From: Hahella sp050299855
Lineage (GTDB): Bacteria > Pseudomonadota > Gammaproteobacteria > Pseudomonadales > Oleiphilaceae
Assembly: GCA_050299855.1 (NCBI GenBank)
Contig: JBNKWQ010000023.1
Location: forward strand, 1-64,000
Length of the DNA: 64,000 nucleotides
Direction: 5' to 3'
The notes under the pieces were generated by a model. That model was not told where the DNA came from, made no database searches, and saw only the letters and a list, made by a program, of their open reading frames with translations. The translations under genes were made by a program, and so were the position numbers. Shown piece after piece: positions 43,344-51,875 of the stretch (position 1 is the first letter of the stretch; the number at the start of each line of letters is the position of its first letter).

Positions 43344-44464
43344 TGGTCTCCCTCCCCTTCACTGATCCGGTCGCAACCCCAGCCGTTGTCGCCCCCAAAC
43401 TCAAGATCAGCCAACAACAAGATGCCGGTGGTGGTCTGGGTGGCCTGGCCGATGCTGCCGGCGGCTTGCTGGGTGGTGGCCAGGGCCCGGATCCATGGTC
43501 CACTCACCTGCTGTACATGCGCATGTCCCTGGCGTTGGGAGACCATGTGGACCATGTGGTTCTGCACCTGCTGGAGACCGATTCAGCACCTGCGACTCAA
43601 CTGGGGGATCAGCTGGACGTTGCCCTAGGATACGGCGAGGACTCCGAAACGCTTTTATTTACCGGCACGATTCAGGGAATGGAAACCACCCTGGCAGGTT
43701 ACCGGCGTTTGATTGTCACCAGCCCACTGCTTGAGCTGGCTCAGAAACGACTCAACAGCAGCTTTGAAGAACAATCCGCCAGCGACATTATTCAGGCTCT
43801 GCTGGGGGAAACCGAAGTCGCCGCCGGAACAGTCGATAGCGGCGAGCAATACCCCTTCTTTGTAGTGAGCGACCGCCACTCCCTGCTTGCCCATATACAA
43901 CTCATTGCCCAACAGCAGAACTGGCTCTGTTTCTGCGGGCCTGACGGTCAGCTTAACGCCCGCGCCATCGGCTCAGAGTCCGCGGCCAAAACCTTTGCCT
44001 ACGGGGTCGATATTATCGACCTCCAGCACTGGACCCAGAACCCCGCCCTGGCCGGGGTCAAAGTCGTGGGTGGAGGTGCCGCCACCAGTAACGGTTCTGA
44101 TGCCTGGAACTGGCTAACCAAGGAACCGAAAGCCATGAGTGAAGCCGGAGACAGCAGTCAGGTGGTATCTCTTCGCGCTTTGAGAGATTCGCCAGGCACG
44201 CAGAATCACGCAGATTATTTGATGGCACAAAGCCAGAGCGCGACCAACCGGGTACGCCTGCAAACTTCTGCGGCTCCAGAAGTGGTGATTGGCGCGGCCT
44301 TCGAAATCACAGGCGCGCCTGATTCGGCTACGAACGGCATTTTTGTGGCGGACCGGGTGGTGATCAGTTTTGACCAGATGCAGGGATTTACTTCCATCAT
44401 TGAGGGCTTTAACCGCGATGCAGCAGGTGCTGGCGGACTTGGTGCGCTGGGAGGTCTGCTGTGA
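43343..44464 (+). CDS. baseplate hub protein, gpD/VgrG-like
   Basis: The 373-residue protein carries the gpD (phage late control D) fold: VVLHLLETDSAPATQLGDQLDV, FTGTIQGMETTLAGYRRLIV, SPLLELAQKRL, then EQSASDIIQALLGETEV and RHSLLAHIQLIAQQQNWLCF. It has a Gly-rich N-terminal extension (about 28-50). It trimerises as the hub between tube and spike. The spike gene follows with a GTGA overlap, so hub and spike are separate as in phages rather than fused as in VgrG or Pvc8. Confidence 0.85.
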   Translation: MVSLPFTDPVATPAVVAPKLKISQQQDAGGGLGGLADAAGGLLGGGQGPDPWSTHLLYMRMSLALGDHVDHVVLHLLETDSAPATQLGDQLDVALGYGEDSETLLFTGTIQGMETTLAGYRRLIVTSPLLELAQKRLNSSFEEQSASDIIQALLGETEVAAGTVDSGEQYPFFVVSDRHSLLAHIQLIAQQQNWLCFCGPDGQLNARAIGSESAAKTFAYGVDIIDLQHWTQNPALAGVKVVGGGAATSNGSDAWNWLTKEPKAMSEAGDSSQVVSLRALRDSPGTQNHADYLMAQSQSATNRVRLQTSAAPEVVIGAAFEITGAPDSATNGIFVADRVVISFDQMQGFTSIIEGFNRDAAGAGGLGALGGLL

Positions 44465-45078
44465 GCGATCTCTTTGACAGCATCCGCCAGATCGTACGGG
44501 AAGAATTACGGCAGCGCCGGTTTGCCGAACTGGCGGTGGTGCAGGAACAGCACCCCCATGCGGATGACGGCGACACCGACAATTACAGCTGTACTGTGGT
44601 CATGCGGGATAACGGTATCGTGCTCAAACGGGTACCGCTGATGGTGATACGCAAAGGCGCAGCGGCGGTGCCTGATGTGGGGGATCTGGTTATGGTGCAG
44701 TTTCTCAATGGTGACCTTAACGCTCCGATTATCGTCGGCAGTCTTTATAACGATGAAGATCGACCGCCCGCCAATGCCAGTGGCCAGGCAGTTTTCAAAT
44801 TGCCTCTGGAAGGCGGCGGTGTAGAGCTACTGGTGGATACGGAAAATTCCACCTCGGTGGAGTTGAAAGTCGGCAGCGGGGTAACGGTTACCCTGGTTGA
44901 TGACGACCCGGTGGTGACCATTGATGTCGATGGAGGCAAGGCGACGCTGGAAATCTCCCGCGACGGCAGCCTGTCCCTCAGCAGTGGCAACGGCGTGGAA
45001 ATCAAATCCGGCGCGGATATGACCATTGAAGCAGGGGGGCAATTAAACCTTAAAGGCGCAACGGTGAACATTAATTAG
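44461..45078 (+). CDS. baseplate spike protein, gpV-like
   Basis: The 205-residue protein begins with a helical start and an OB fold (about 18-100): YSCTVVMRDNGIVLKRVPLM, VPDVGDLVMVQFLNGD and APIIVGSLYN. A C-terminal beta-helix of short repeated strands follows (VTIDVDGGKATLEISRDGSLSLS, MTIEAGGQLNLKGATVNIN). This is the trimeric needle below the hub. GTG start overlapping the gpD stop. Confidence 0.88.
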   Translation: MSDLFDSIRQIVREELRQRRFAELAVVQEQHPHADDGDTDNYSCTVVMRDNGIVLKRVPLMVIRKGAAAVPDVGDLVMVQFLNGDLNAPIIVGSLYNDEDRPPANASGQAVFKLPLEGGGVELLVDTENSTSVELKVGSGVTVTLVDDDPVVTIDVDGGKATLEISRDGSLSLSSGNGVEIKSGADMTIEAGGQLNLKGATVNIN

Positions 45079-45170
45079 TTGCAGAGGGAATTTACCCCTG
45101 TAGGTTGGGAAGAATGCAATGAATCCCAACAAAAATGACTGGGTATCGAAAGATCTAAGAGGCACCCGAA

Positions 45171-45566
45171 ATGGGTAAACCGGCAGCAAAACAAGGCGAC
45201 AAAATACTCGCCACTGACACACATATTGTGATGATTCCGTCACCGGGCGGGCCGGTGCCGACACCACTGCCCCATCCGTTTAACGGCATGATCGACGGTA
45301 ACCTCAGCAGTGACGTGAACATTATGGGGATGCCGGCGGCCTATGTCGGCAGCACCGCCAGTAATGTACCGGCGCACATTCCCCAGGGCGGACCTTTTCA
45401 AAGTCCGCCCAGCAACAAAGGGTCGATCGAGCTGGGCAGCAACACCGTGTTCATTAACGGTAACCCGGCGGCACGTATGGGCGACAAAGCGAATACCTGC
45501 AACGACCCGGCAGACATGATGATCGGTACGGTGATCGCCAGTGGCACCGTGATGATCGGCGACTAA
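45171..45566 (+). CDS. PAAR-like tip protein
   Basis: The 131-residue protein starts MGKPAAKQGDKI and contains glycine/proline turns HPFNGMIDGNLSSDVNIMG, AAYVGSTASNVPAH, FINGNPAARMGDKANTC and a final VIASGTVMIG. These repeats match PAAR-like spike-tip proteins, which cap the beta-helix needle and can carry effectors. It has no C-terminal toxin extension. Confidence 0.85.
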   Translation: MGKPAAKQGDKILATDTHIVMIPSPGGPVPTPLPHPFNGMIDGNLSSDVNIMGMPAAYVGSTASNVPAHIPQGGPFQSPPSNKGSIELGSNTVFINGNPAARMGDKANTCNDPADMMIGTVIASGTVMIGD

Positions 45567-45575
45567 CAGCATGAG

Positions 45576-46049
45576 ATGAGGACACAGATTTTGGCACAGG
45601 ATGAACATCTGCTCAGTGATCTCGACCTGCAACTCCTGCATCAGGAGTTCAGGCCGGTCTATCAGGTGGGCGACCATCAGACCCCGTTGCCTGACCGCAA
45701 AGCCTGGCGCAAGGACTTTGACCTGATTTCCGGGCGCCAGAATCTGCAGCAGGCGATTGTGATGCGGTTGCTGACCCCTCGGGGAGAGTTATCCCATCTC
45801 GGGCATCCAGATTACGGCGCCAGGGTGCACGAGCTTATCGGCAGCGGCAACACCGATACCAACCGCAACCTGCTGAAGCTGTTCATCCTGGAAGCCCTGA
45901 AACGAGAGCCACGGGTGGAAAAAGTGACTGAACTGAGAATTTACCCATCCCCCGGCACGCGGTCGACGGTGGATGTGACTTTAACAGTGCAGCCGGTGGG
46001 TTTCACCAGCGTGGTCGAAATCGGAGCATTTAGGATTGACTTAGGTTAA
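45576..46049 (+). CDS. baseplate wedge protein, gp25/GPW-like
   Basis: The 157-residue protein has the gp25 core: DFDLISGRQNLQQAIVMRLLTPRGELSHLGHPDYGARV (about 51-88), then ALKREPRVEKVTELRI and a final beta strand. The gp25 core lysozyme-like fold staples the sheath to the baseplate. The translation start is uncertain; a TTG at 45591 has a better-spaced GAGG than the ATG at 45576. Confidence 0.88.
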   Translation: MRTQILAQDEHLLSDLDLQLLHQEFRPVYQVGDHQTPLPDRKAWRKDFDLISGRQNLQQAIVMRLLTPRGELSHLGHPDYGARVHELIGSGNTDTNRNLLKLFILEALKREPRVEKVTELRIYPSPGTRSTVDVTLTVQPVGFTSVVEIGAFRIDLG

Positions 46050-46075
46050 AAACAACCTTTGAACGGGTGGCAAAA

Positions 46076-47866
46076 ATGAGTTTTAGAAGACGCACCTACC
46101 CCGAATTAATGGACAATATTCTGACCCGGCTGATCGGGGGGATTGCCGCGGAGAGCTATCCGTTTCCGCCCGCGAACAGCCGCGAGCCGCCCTTCCAGCA
46201 TCCTCTGGAACGACCGCCGGTGAAGAAAATCAGCTCGGTTTATGGCCTGAGAAACGGTACGGGGTATGCCTTTAAACAGGGTGTCGATTTCGCCCTGGAA
46301 GATGAACAGATCCTGGTGTGGGCCGACGGCGGTGCCCTGCCGGACAAGGGCTCCACCTTTCAGGTCAATTACTTCAGCGGCGCTACTTCCAGTCCCGTCA
46401 CCGATATTCATGTGGGCAGTGTAGCCCGTACCCTGATGGAGGCGGCCGCTCTGGAAATGGCTGGACTCTATGCACAGATGCAGGTGGTTTACGACGCCGC
46501 CTTTATCGATACCGCATCCGGCACATCGCTGGACCATGTGGTGGCCCTGCTGGGCATCGACCGGGTTCTGGCCGGTCATAACACCGTGACCCTGGAATTC
46601 AAGCGCAGCCAGGGAGGCCGTGGGGAAATCTACATACCCGCCGGTACCCGGGTATTGAGCATCGACGCGACTTTCGAATACGAAACCACTGCCGAAGTGA
46701 AACTGGTGGATGGGCAATCCTCTGTAAAAGTCAGTGCCAGGGATCTGATTCCCGCCAATGACCCGGTTGCAGGAGGAGAGCTGAGCATTCTGGCCAAGCC
46801 CATCAGCGGTGTCGACAGTGTGACCAACCCCGACGCTTCCACACTTTCAGAAGCGGATGAAGATGACGGATCCCTGCGCACCCGTGCCCGCAACTTCCTG
46901 CACAATTCTGAAAAAGCCACTCTGGCTGCCATCAAGAATGTCATTACCCGGCAACAGCTGCTGGCCGATGTGGTGGAACAGGCTCCGGGCGAGGTACTGA
47001 TTACCTTCCACAGCGGTGACCTGAACCCGGAACGCAAGAAGGAAATTGAGAAGGCCATCGATGACGTCCGACCTGCCGGTATCCTGATGATTTACCAGTA
47101 CGCCAGTGCGCCTTCACCAGTGGATATCGACATGCGCATCACCACCGACAGCAGCTTGTTAAGCCAGGAGCTGAGGGCTATCCAGGATCAGATCCGTACC
47201 AAGGTCACTGATTATTTCAGCAAACTGGAAGTGAAAGCTGCCGGTAGTGTGAACAAGATTATCGGGCTGGTACTGGCGGACCCAAGGGTGCAGGACGTCC
47301 GCATACTCAGCGTCAGTGTGGATGGATCCGATGTACTTGACCGCGAAAGCGGAATTCTCGCCATTGCAGATACGCCCACGGTGCTGGGCGAGCTGACCAT
47401 CACCGATCCGAATTTACCGACAGTGCTGCAACTGAATATCAGTTTCCCGAAAAATGTCGGCAGTGTGGATCAAGCAATGATGGAAGCAGCCCTGACTGAG
47501 GATATTGCCTATCTCAATGAAATAAACGCCTTGGAAATCAACGAAAGTACGCCTCCGCAAGAACTGGCCAAACGCGAGCTGTCTTTTGCCAGGCTGGCTC
47601 TCGCGTTGCCGCTGCCGGGAACCGTCCGCCTGTCCCTGCAGGGTTTCGATGCCGTTGCCGGTACGCCTGACGCGCCGGACCTGCCGACGGCAGCCGACCT
47701 TGGCGCTTATACGGTGCAATGGTCCTTCATGACAGAAACCGGACTGACCTATCTCATCAATGACGAAACCAGCCCGGCCTACCTGCTGTCTGCCTTCGAG
47801 CGGTTGACTTTAGGCACGGTGGAGATTCAGGTCACCGCCGCTGTAGAGGAACCTGCTGATGGCTAG
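46076..47866 (+). CDS. baseplate J-like protein
   Basis: The 596-residue protein shows the gpJ/gp6 architecture: an N-terminal wedge part, FIDTASGTSLDHVVALLGIDR (about 141-161), a beta region GRGEIYIPAGTRVLSIDATFEYETT, then GSLRTRARNFLHNSEKATLAAIKNVI and VDIDMRITTDSS. It forms the wedge ring around the hub with gp25 and gpI-like proteins. ATG 46076 with GGGTGG upstream is preferred to GTG 46067. The stop overlaps the next start by 8 bp. Confidence 0.88.
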   Translation: MSFRRRTYPELMDNILTRLIGGIAAESYPFPPANSREPPFQHPLERPPVKKISSVYGLRNGTGYAFKQGVDFALEDEQILVWADGGALPDKGSTFQVNYFSGATSSPVTDIHVGSVARTLMEAAALEMAGLYAQMQVVYDAAFIDTASGTSLDHVVALLGIDRVLAGHNTVTLEFKRSQGGRGEIYIPAGTRVLSIDATFEYETTAEVKLVDGQSSVKVSARDLIPANDPVAGGELSILAKPISGVDSVTNPDASTLSEADEDDGSLRTRARNFLHNSEKATLAAIKNVITRQQLLADVVEQAPGEVLITFHSGDLNPERKKEIEKAIDDVRPAGILMIYQYASAPSPVDIDMRITTDSSLLSQELRAIQDQIRTKVTDYFSKLEVKAAGSVNKIIGLVLADPRVQDVRILSVSVDGSDVLDRESGILAIADTPTVLGELTITDPNLPTVLQLNISFPKNVGSVDQAMMEAALTEDIAYLNEINALEINESTPPQELAKRELSFARLALALPLPGTVRLSLQGFDAVAGTPDAPDLPTAADLGAYTVQWSFMTETGLTYLINDETSPAYLLSAFERLTLGTVEIQVTAAVEEPADG

Positions 47867-50309
47867 AAGCGCCAAACTACGTCAGCACCTGCCGGCACTT
47901 TACCGGCCGGAGCCGGAGTCAGACAACCTGCTGAACCATTTTCTGGATGCGCTGGGTTTCAGCATGGATCAGGCCCAGGAATTGATGACCCAGGTCATGC
48001 AGTCCCACTGGTATGCCTATGCGGACAAAGCCAGCTTCGACGAGCACGCCTTGCGAGACCGTGAACGCCGGGGCCTGCCCCCTTACAACGTGCGCGACCC
48101 GGAAGATCAACTGGAAATTTCCCTCTATCCCTATATTGAAGACCTGGCCGGACACGGCAAACTGGTCTCTATCCATCCCTGGCAGGAGCCACCCAACCAG
48201 AAAGACCTGGTGGAAAATTACCGCCGCCGTATCTACAAAATTATGCAGATCTATCGCAACGGCCTGGGCACTCTTACCGCTTTACGAACCATGGTGGAAG
48301 CAGAATTACCCTGGACCCTGGAGAACCCGTTGCCGGAACGTATCCGTTCCTTCGCCATTGAGGAAGGCGTAAGCATTGATACCACGACGGTACCGGTGAT
48401 GATGAACGGTGTACCCGCCGATAAAGTCGGTGCGCTGATGCGTTGGCACCTGTCCCGTGGCGATGCACTGGCCACCAAACCCACCCTGTTGATTCATGGC
48501 GTGACACCTGTTCCCGGCGAAGTCGAAGCCACAGAAACCCCCATGATCGAACGTTACGCACCGGCTTCAGACAGCCTGATTGGTATAGGTGTGGCCTACA
48601 ACGATACCCTGGCTGCCGGACAAAGCTTACGCCTGCAACCGGCCAGACGCAGCTGGTTATCCACGGTGGACGGACTACACCAGTCGCCGCTGACGATTGA
48701 TGATAATGCCGCACTGGACCCTTCCGCCAACGGTCCCTGGGATACCACCACCGGTTCCCCCACCATTGCCTTTGACTGTCTGACCCGCACGGTCTGTGGC
48801 AGTCTCTGGATGGCCGGTGCCCAGCAATTATGGCGCTATGACGGCAACACCTTTACTCGCATTCTGGATACTGAAACCTTTGCAGATATTCACTGTCTGT
48901 TCGAGATTAACAAGCGCCTGTATATCGGCTGCGAGGATGGACTTTTTTCCACTGCCCTCTACCCGGACGATGACACTTACTCCCTCCTCTCCATAGCCCC
49001 TCTCGCCGGAATCGCGGTGTACCAGATTTACCGTTTTAAGAATGACTATTGGCTGGCCACGGATGAAGGCCCGCGACAGATACAGATAGATGTTGATCAC
49101 AACGTCGCGCTGGAACCGCTGCTATTTGAAGCTCCCACTTTCTGCCTGCTGTTTCAGGAGCAGGAACGCTATTTCGGCTGCGAACTGGGGCTGCTGCGAT
49201 TGGATGTGGCCGCCGGGCTCTGGCATGCCTATCGAGGCGAAACCGAAGAGGAACCACAGTTGCAGTGGCTGCTGACAGATCCCTCCGCTTTACCGCCCGC
49301 TGAGGACCTTGGGCTTCCACCCATCCGTACCATGGCCCTAAGTCCGGATCAGGCTCTGTGGCTGGGAGCCGATGAAGGATTGGCCCGTTACTATGCCCGT
49401 CACGAACAGGATCTGCTCTACCGGGCTCTGTTGGAAGGTTTTACCGACCTTGTTCCCGGAGTTGTGAATCAGCTATCGACCGATGACAGGGGCATGCTTT
49501 GGATCACTACCGACCAGGGCCTGTTCCGCTATGATGGGCGTGACCTTGCCCAATACCAGTCAGGTGCCGGGCACTGGCTGCAAATGGGCCGGGCCGACTC
49601 AGTTTACCTGAATCAGTTGGCTTACGAACCCCGCGGCCAGTGGCGCTACAATCGCTTGGACGAACAATGGGAAATCTTTGATTTCAGCGCCGGACGCTGG
49701 TCCAACGCAGCTCTGCCGGTACGCTCTGGCGGCGAGGACCCGGTTAATCAGATACTGATCAGCGACAGCCTGATGGCCCACCTGGGCACCTGGGACGGCA
49801 GTAAATTCACAGCACAGAGTGCCGTGGCGCCGGAGTTGATTCTGATGCGCTGCAAGCCCGATCAGCAAACCATTGTTGACGGCGGCCCACCTTTTATTCC
49901 CACCCTGCCATCCGGACAGTCCACCTGGCGTTACTTACAACTGGAACCCGAAGTCGTGACAGCGCCGGGCCCGGATGACCTGCCCTGGTGGTCACGGGAG
50001 GGACGTCTGTTCCCACCACCGGAAATGAAAGACGTCCACCCCGGCCGCTACCGCATTGACCAGCAGTCGGTGGACGGACGTTTTGACCAGAGTATTTTTG
50101 CCTACCTGCCTTCGGTCATGGTCACCATGGTTTACAGCAACCCACTGGCGATGGCGGTTCTGGTCAGGCTATTTAAACGCACACCTGAAGATGCCATAGA
50201 TCCGGCGATTGTCGACCGGGTGTATAGAGGCATCAATCAGGTCAGGCCTGCCGGAGTACCTGTCACGCTGGCTGTCGAAGGCAAACTGATCAAAGAGTCT
50301 TCGCTATGA
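47859..50309 (+). CDS. tail protein I-like wedge protein with inserted beta-propeller
   Basis: The 816-residue protein starts like gpI: LRQHLPALYRPEPESDNLLNHFLDALGFSM, then LVENYRRRIYKIMQIYRNGLGTLTALRTMVEAELP. Its last ~60 residues (VRLFKRTPEDAIDPAIVDRV, then GINQVRPAGVPVTLAVEG) are the usual gpI end. Between about residues 290 and 640 lie repeats such as GSLWMAGAQQLWRYDG, NKRLYIGCEDGLFS, GMLWITTDQGLFRYDG and QALWLGADEGLARY. These are Reg_prop-type blades of a beta-propeller. Such insertions could bind a ligand or receptor at the baseplate. Confidence 0.8.
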   Translation: MARSAKLRQHLPALYRPEPESDNLLNHFLDALGFSMDQAQELMTQVMQSHWYAYADKASFDEHALRDRERRGLPPYNVRDPEDQLEISLYPYIEDLAGHGKLVSIHPWQEPPNQKDLVENYRRRIYKIMQIYRNGLGTLTALRTMVEAELPWTLENPLPERIRSFAIEEGVSIDTTTVPVMMNGVPADKVGALMRWHLSRGDALATKPTLLIHGVTPVPGEVEATETPMIERYAPASDSLIGIGVAYNDTLAAGQSLRLQPARRSWLSTVDGLHQSPLTIDDNAALDPSANGPWDTTTGSPTIAFDCLTRTVCGSLWMAGAQQLWRYDGNTFTRILDTETFADIHCLFEINKRLYIGCEDGLFSTALYPDDDTYSLLSIAPLAGIAVYQIYRFKNDYWLATDEGPRQIQIDVDHNVALEPLLFEAPTFCLLFQEQERYFGCELGLLRLDVAAGLWHAYRGETEEEPQLQWLLTDPSALPPAEDLGLPPIRTMALSPDQALWLGADEGLARYYARHEQDLLYRALLEGFTDLVPGVVNQLSTDDRGMLWITTDQGLFRYDGRDLAQYQSGAGHWLQMGRADSVYLNQLAYEPRGQWRYNRLDEQWEIFDFSAGRWSNAALPVRSGGEDPVNQILISDSLMAHLGTWDGSKFTAQSAVAPELILMRCKPDQQTIVDGGPPFIPTLPSGQSTWRYLQLEPEVVTAPGPDDLPWWSREGRLFPPPEMKDVHPGRYRIDQQSVDGRFDQSIFAYLPSVMVTMVYSNPLAMAVLVRLFKRTPEDAIDPAIVDRVYRGINQVRPAGVPVTLAVEGKLIKESSL

Positions 50310-50355
50310 AACTGAATACCCTCACTCAAAGATTATCCAACAGAGGAGCAAACCC

Positions 50356-51861
50356 ATGACCCTGCAAGAAGCCATCACCCAGGTGACTGCACTGGCTCCG
50401 AAATCCGCCGGGCAGCTCATCAAACATACCGACTGGAATCTGCTGATCGAGTCGCTCATGACTATCGGCACCACCGTTTCCGGCAATCAGGACCGGCTAG
50501 ATCAGGTTGAAGCCGATGCCCAGGCATTGCGTAACGATCTGGATTCCGCCGTGGCACGCCTGGACACAGTGGAAGAAGAACTGGACGGTTTACGCAACCA
50601 GATAGCGCCGCTTCTGGAACAGTATCTGGTGCGCACCAGCTGTGAACGCATCCGTTATGCCATGGGAGAGGTCTGCGTGATTACGGCGGAAGTCACCTCA
50701 CTGACCGGCGAACCAATCAGCGAACGACCCTGGGTGGATTTCGTCACCAGTTGGGGACGACTGCGCAGCGTGCCGGGTTTCACCAGTCGCGCCGGAGTGG
50801 GTGATAACAGCCTGTCGGTGCAGGTGAATAATCAGGGAATGGCACAGGTGCAGCTACGGTCAGACCACACCGAAGGCTTCACCGAAACAGAAGAGCAGGA
50901 AGTTCAGACCAGCCTGCAGACCCTGGTGCAAACCAGCAACGCCACTATTGCCCAGACCATACTGAATGCTTCCAGCCCCACTGAATTTACTGCCCAGGCA
51001 GCCTTCTCAGCATTGTCGTTGGAATATGAACGCAACGATTCCAATGCCATGCGCAGTTATGTGGACACCTATTTCGTCCGTATGCCGGAATACCAGATTC
51101 GCCCTATCCGTCCTAATCCCTTCTCTAACTGGCGGGACTACCGCGCGACAGTCATGGCGATGGCCAAACCCGATGGTGACCCCACCACCGCCGACTACAG
51201 CCGTGGCGCCAGCTCTATCCAGATAACCTTCCGGGACTGGATCAACTACTGGATCAACGACTATGTGTTTGACATCAACCCCGGTATCCAGGCGATCCTG
51301 CCGGATCTAACTCCGATCTTTAACATTCCAATACCTGAAGCCACCTTCCAGTTTGGCGACTTGATGGAAAATCAGTTGCTGAATAAAGGCGTGATCGGAC
51401 GTATGAAAACCTTTGATATCTTCAAGGGAGCCATTGACCAGGTTGGCGGTGCCACCGACCCGGTGATGACACAGTTCAAACAGCAGGTCACCCAAGCGGT
51501 AGCGGTCCAGGGAGCTAACGACATCAATCAATGGGTCTATTCTGTGAACACCAATGCCGCCCAGGACATACCTACCGCCAAGGCCTTCCTGGGCATGCAG
51601 CAACAATCCGCCGGACTGGGAGAAAACATTAACGAACTCTCCGGCAAAGTGCAGCAGACCGAAGGCATCAGCCAATCCATTGCCGTACTGGAAGGACGCA
51701 TGCAGGCCGCCGAGAATGTCGGCGTCAATATTGATCAGCGCCTGAACCTGATCAACGACAGCGTTAAAGGTATTAACGTATTTGATGAATCCAGTATCCA
51801 GTTCGGCGTAAACAAGATTACGGCCGACATCGAACTCATTCGTAATCAGATAGGGAAATAG
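50356..51861 (+). CDS. particle appendage protein with helical ends and beta domain
   Basis: The 501-residue protein has an N-terminal helix/coiled coil (ALRNDLDSAVARLDTVEEELDGLRNQIAPLL, about 56-86). A beta domain with an Ig-like look follows (VCVITAEVTSLTGEPISERPWVDFVTSWG), then a helical C-terminal part (about 390-495). I recognise no family. Shared features with the next gene (Ig-like segment plus coiled coils) suggest a pair of related baseplate appendages or fibre adaptors. GAGGAG precedes the ATG. Confidence 0.6.
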   Translation: MTLQEAITQVTALAPKSAGQLIKHTDWNLLIESLMTIGTTVSGNQDRLDQVEADAQALRNDLDSAVARLDTVEEELDGLRNQIAPLLEQYLVRTSCERIRYAMGEVCVITAEVTSLTGEPISERPWVDFVTSWGRLRSVPGFTSRAGVGDNSLSVQVNNQGMAQVQLRSDHTEGFTETEEQEVQTSLQTLVQTSNATIAQTILNASSPTEFTAQAAFSALSLEYERNDSNAMRSYVDTYFVRMPEYQIRPIRPNPFSNWRDYRATVMAMAKPDGDPTTADYSRGASSIQITFRDWINYWINDYVFDINPGIQAILPDLTPIFNIPIPEATFQFGDLMENQLLNKGVIGRMKTFDIFKGAIDQVGGATDPVMTQFKQQVTQAVAVQGANDINQWVYSVNTNAAQDIPTAKAFLGMQQQSAGLGENINELSGKVQQTEGISQSIAVLEGRMQAAENVGVNIDQRLNLINDSVKGINVFDESSIQFGVNKITADIELIRNQIGK

Positions 51862-51875
51862 CTGAGCAGAAGGTT

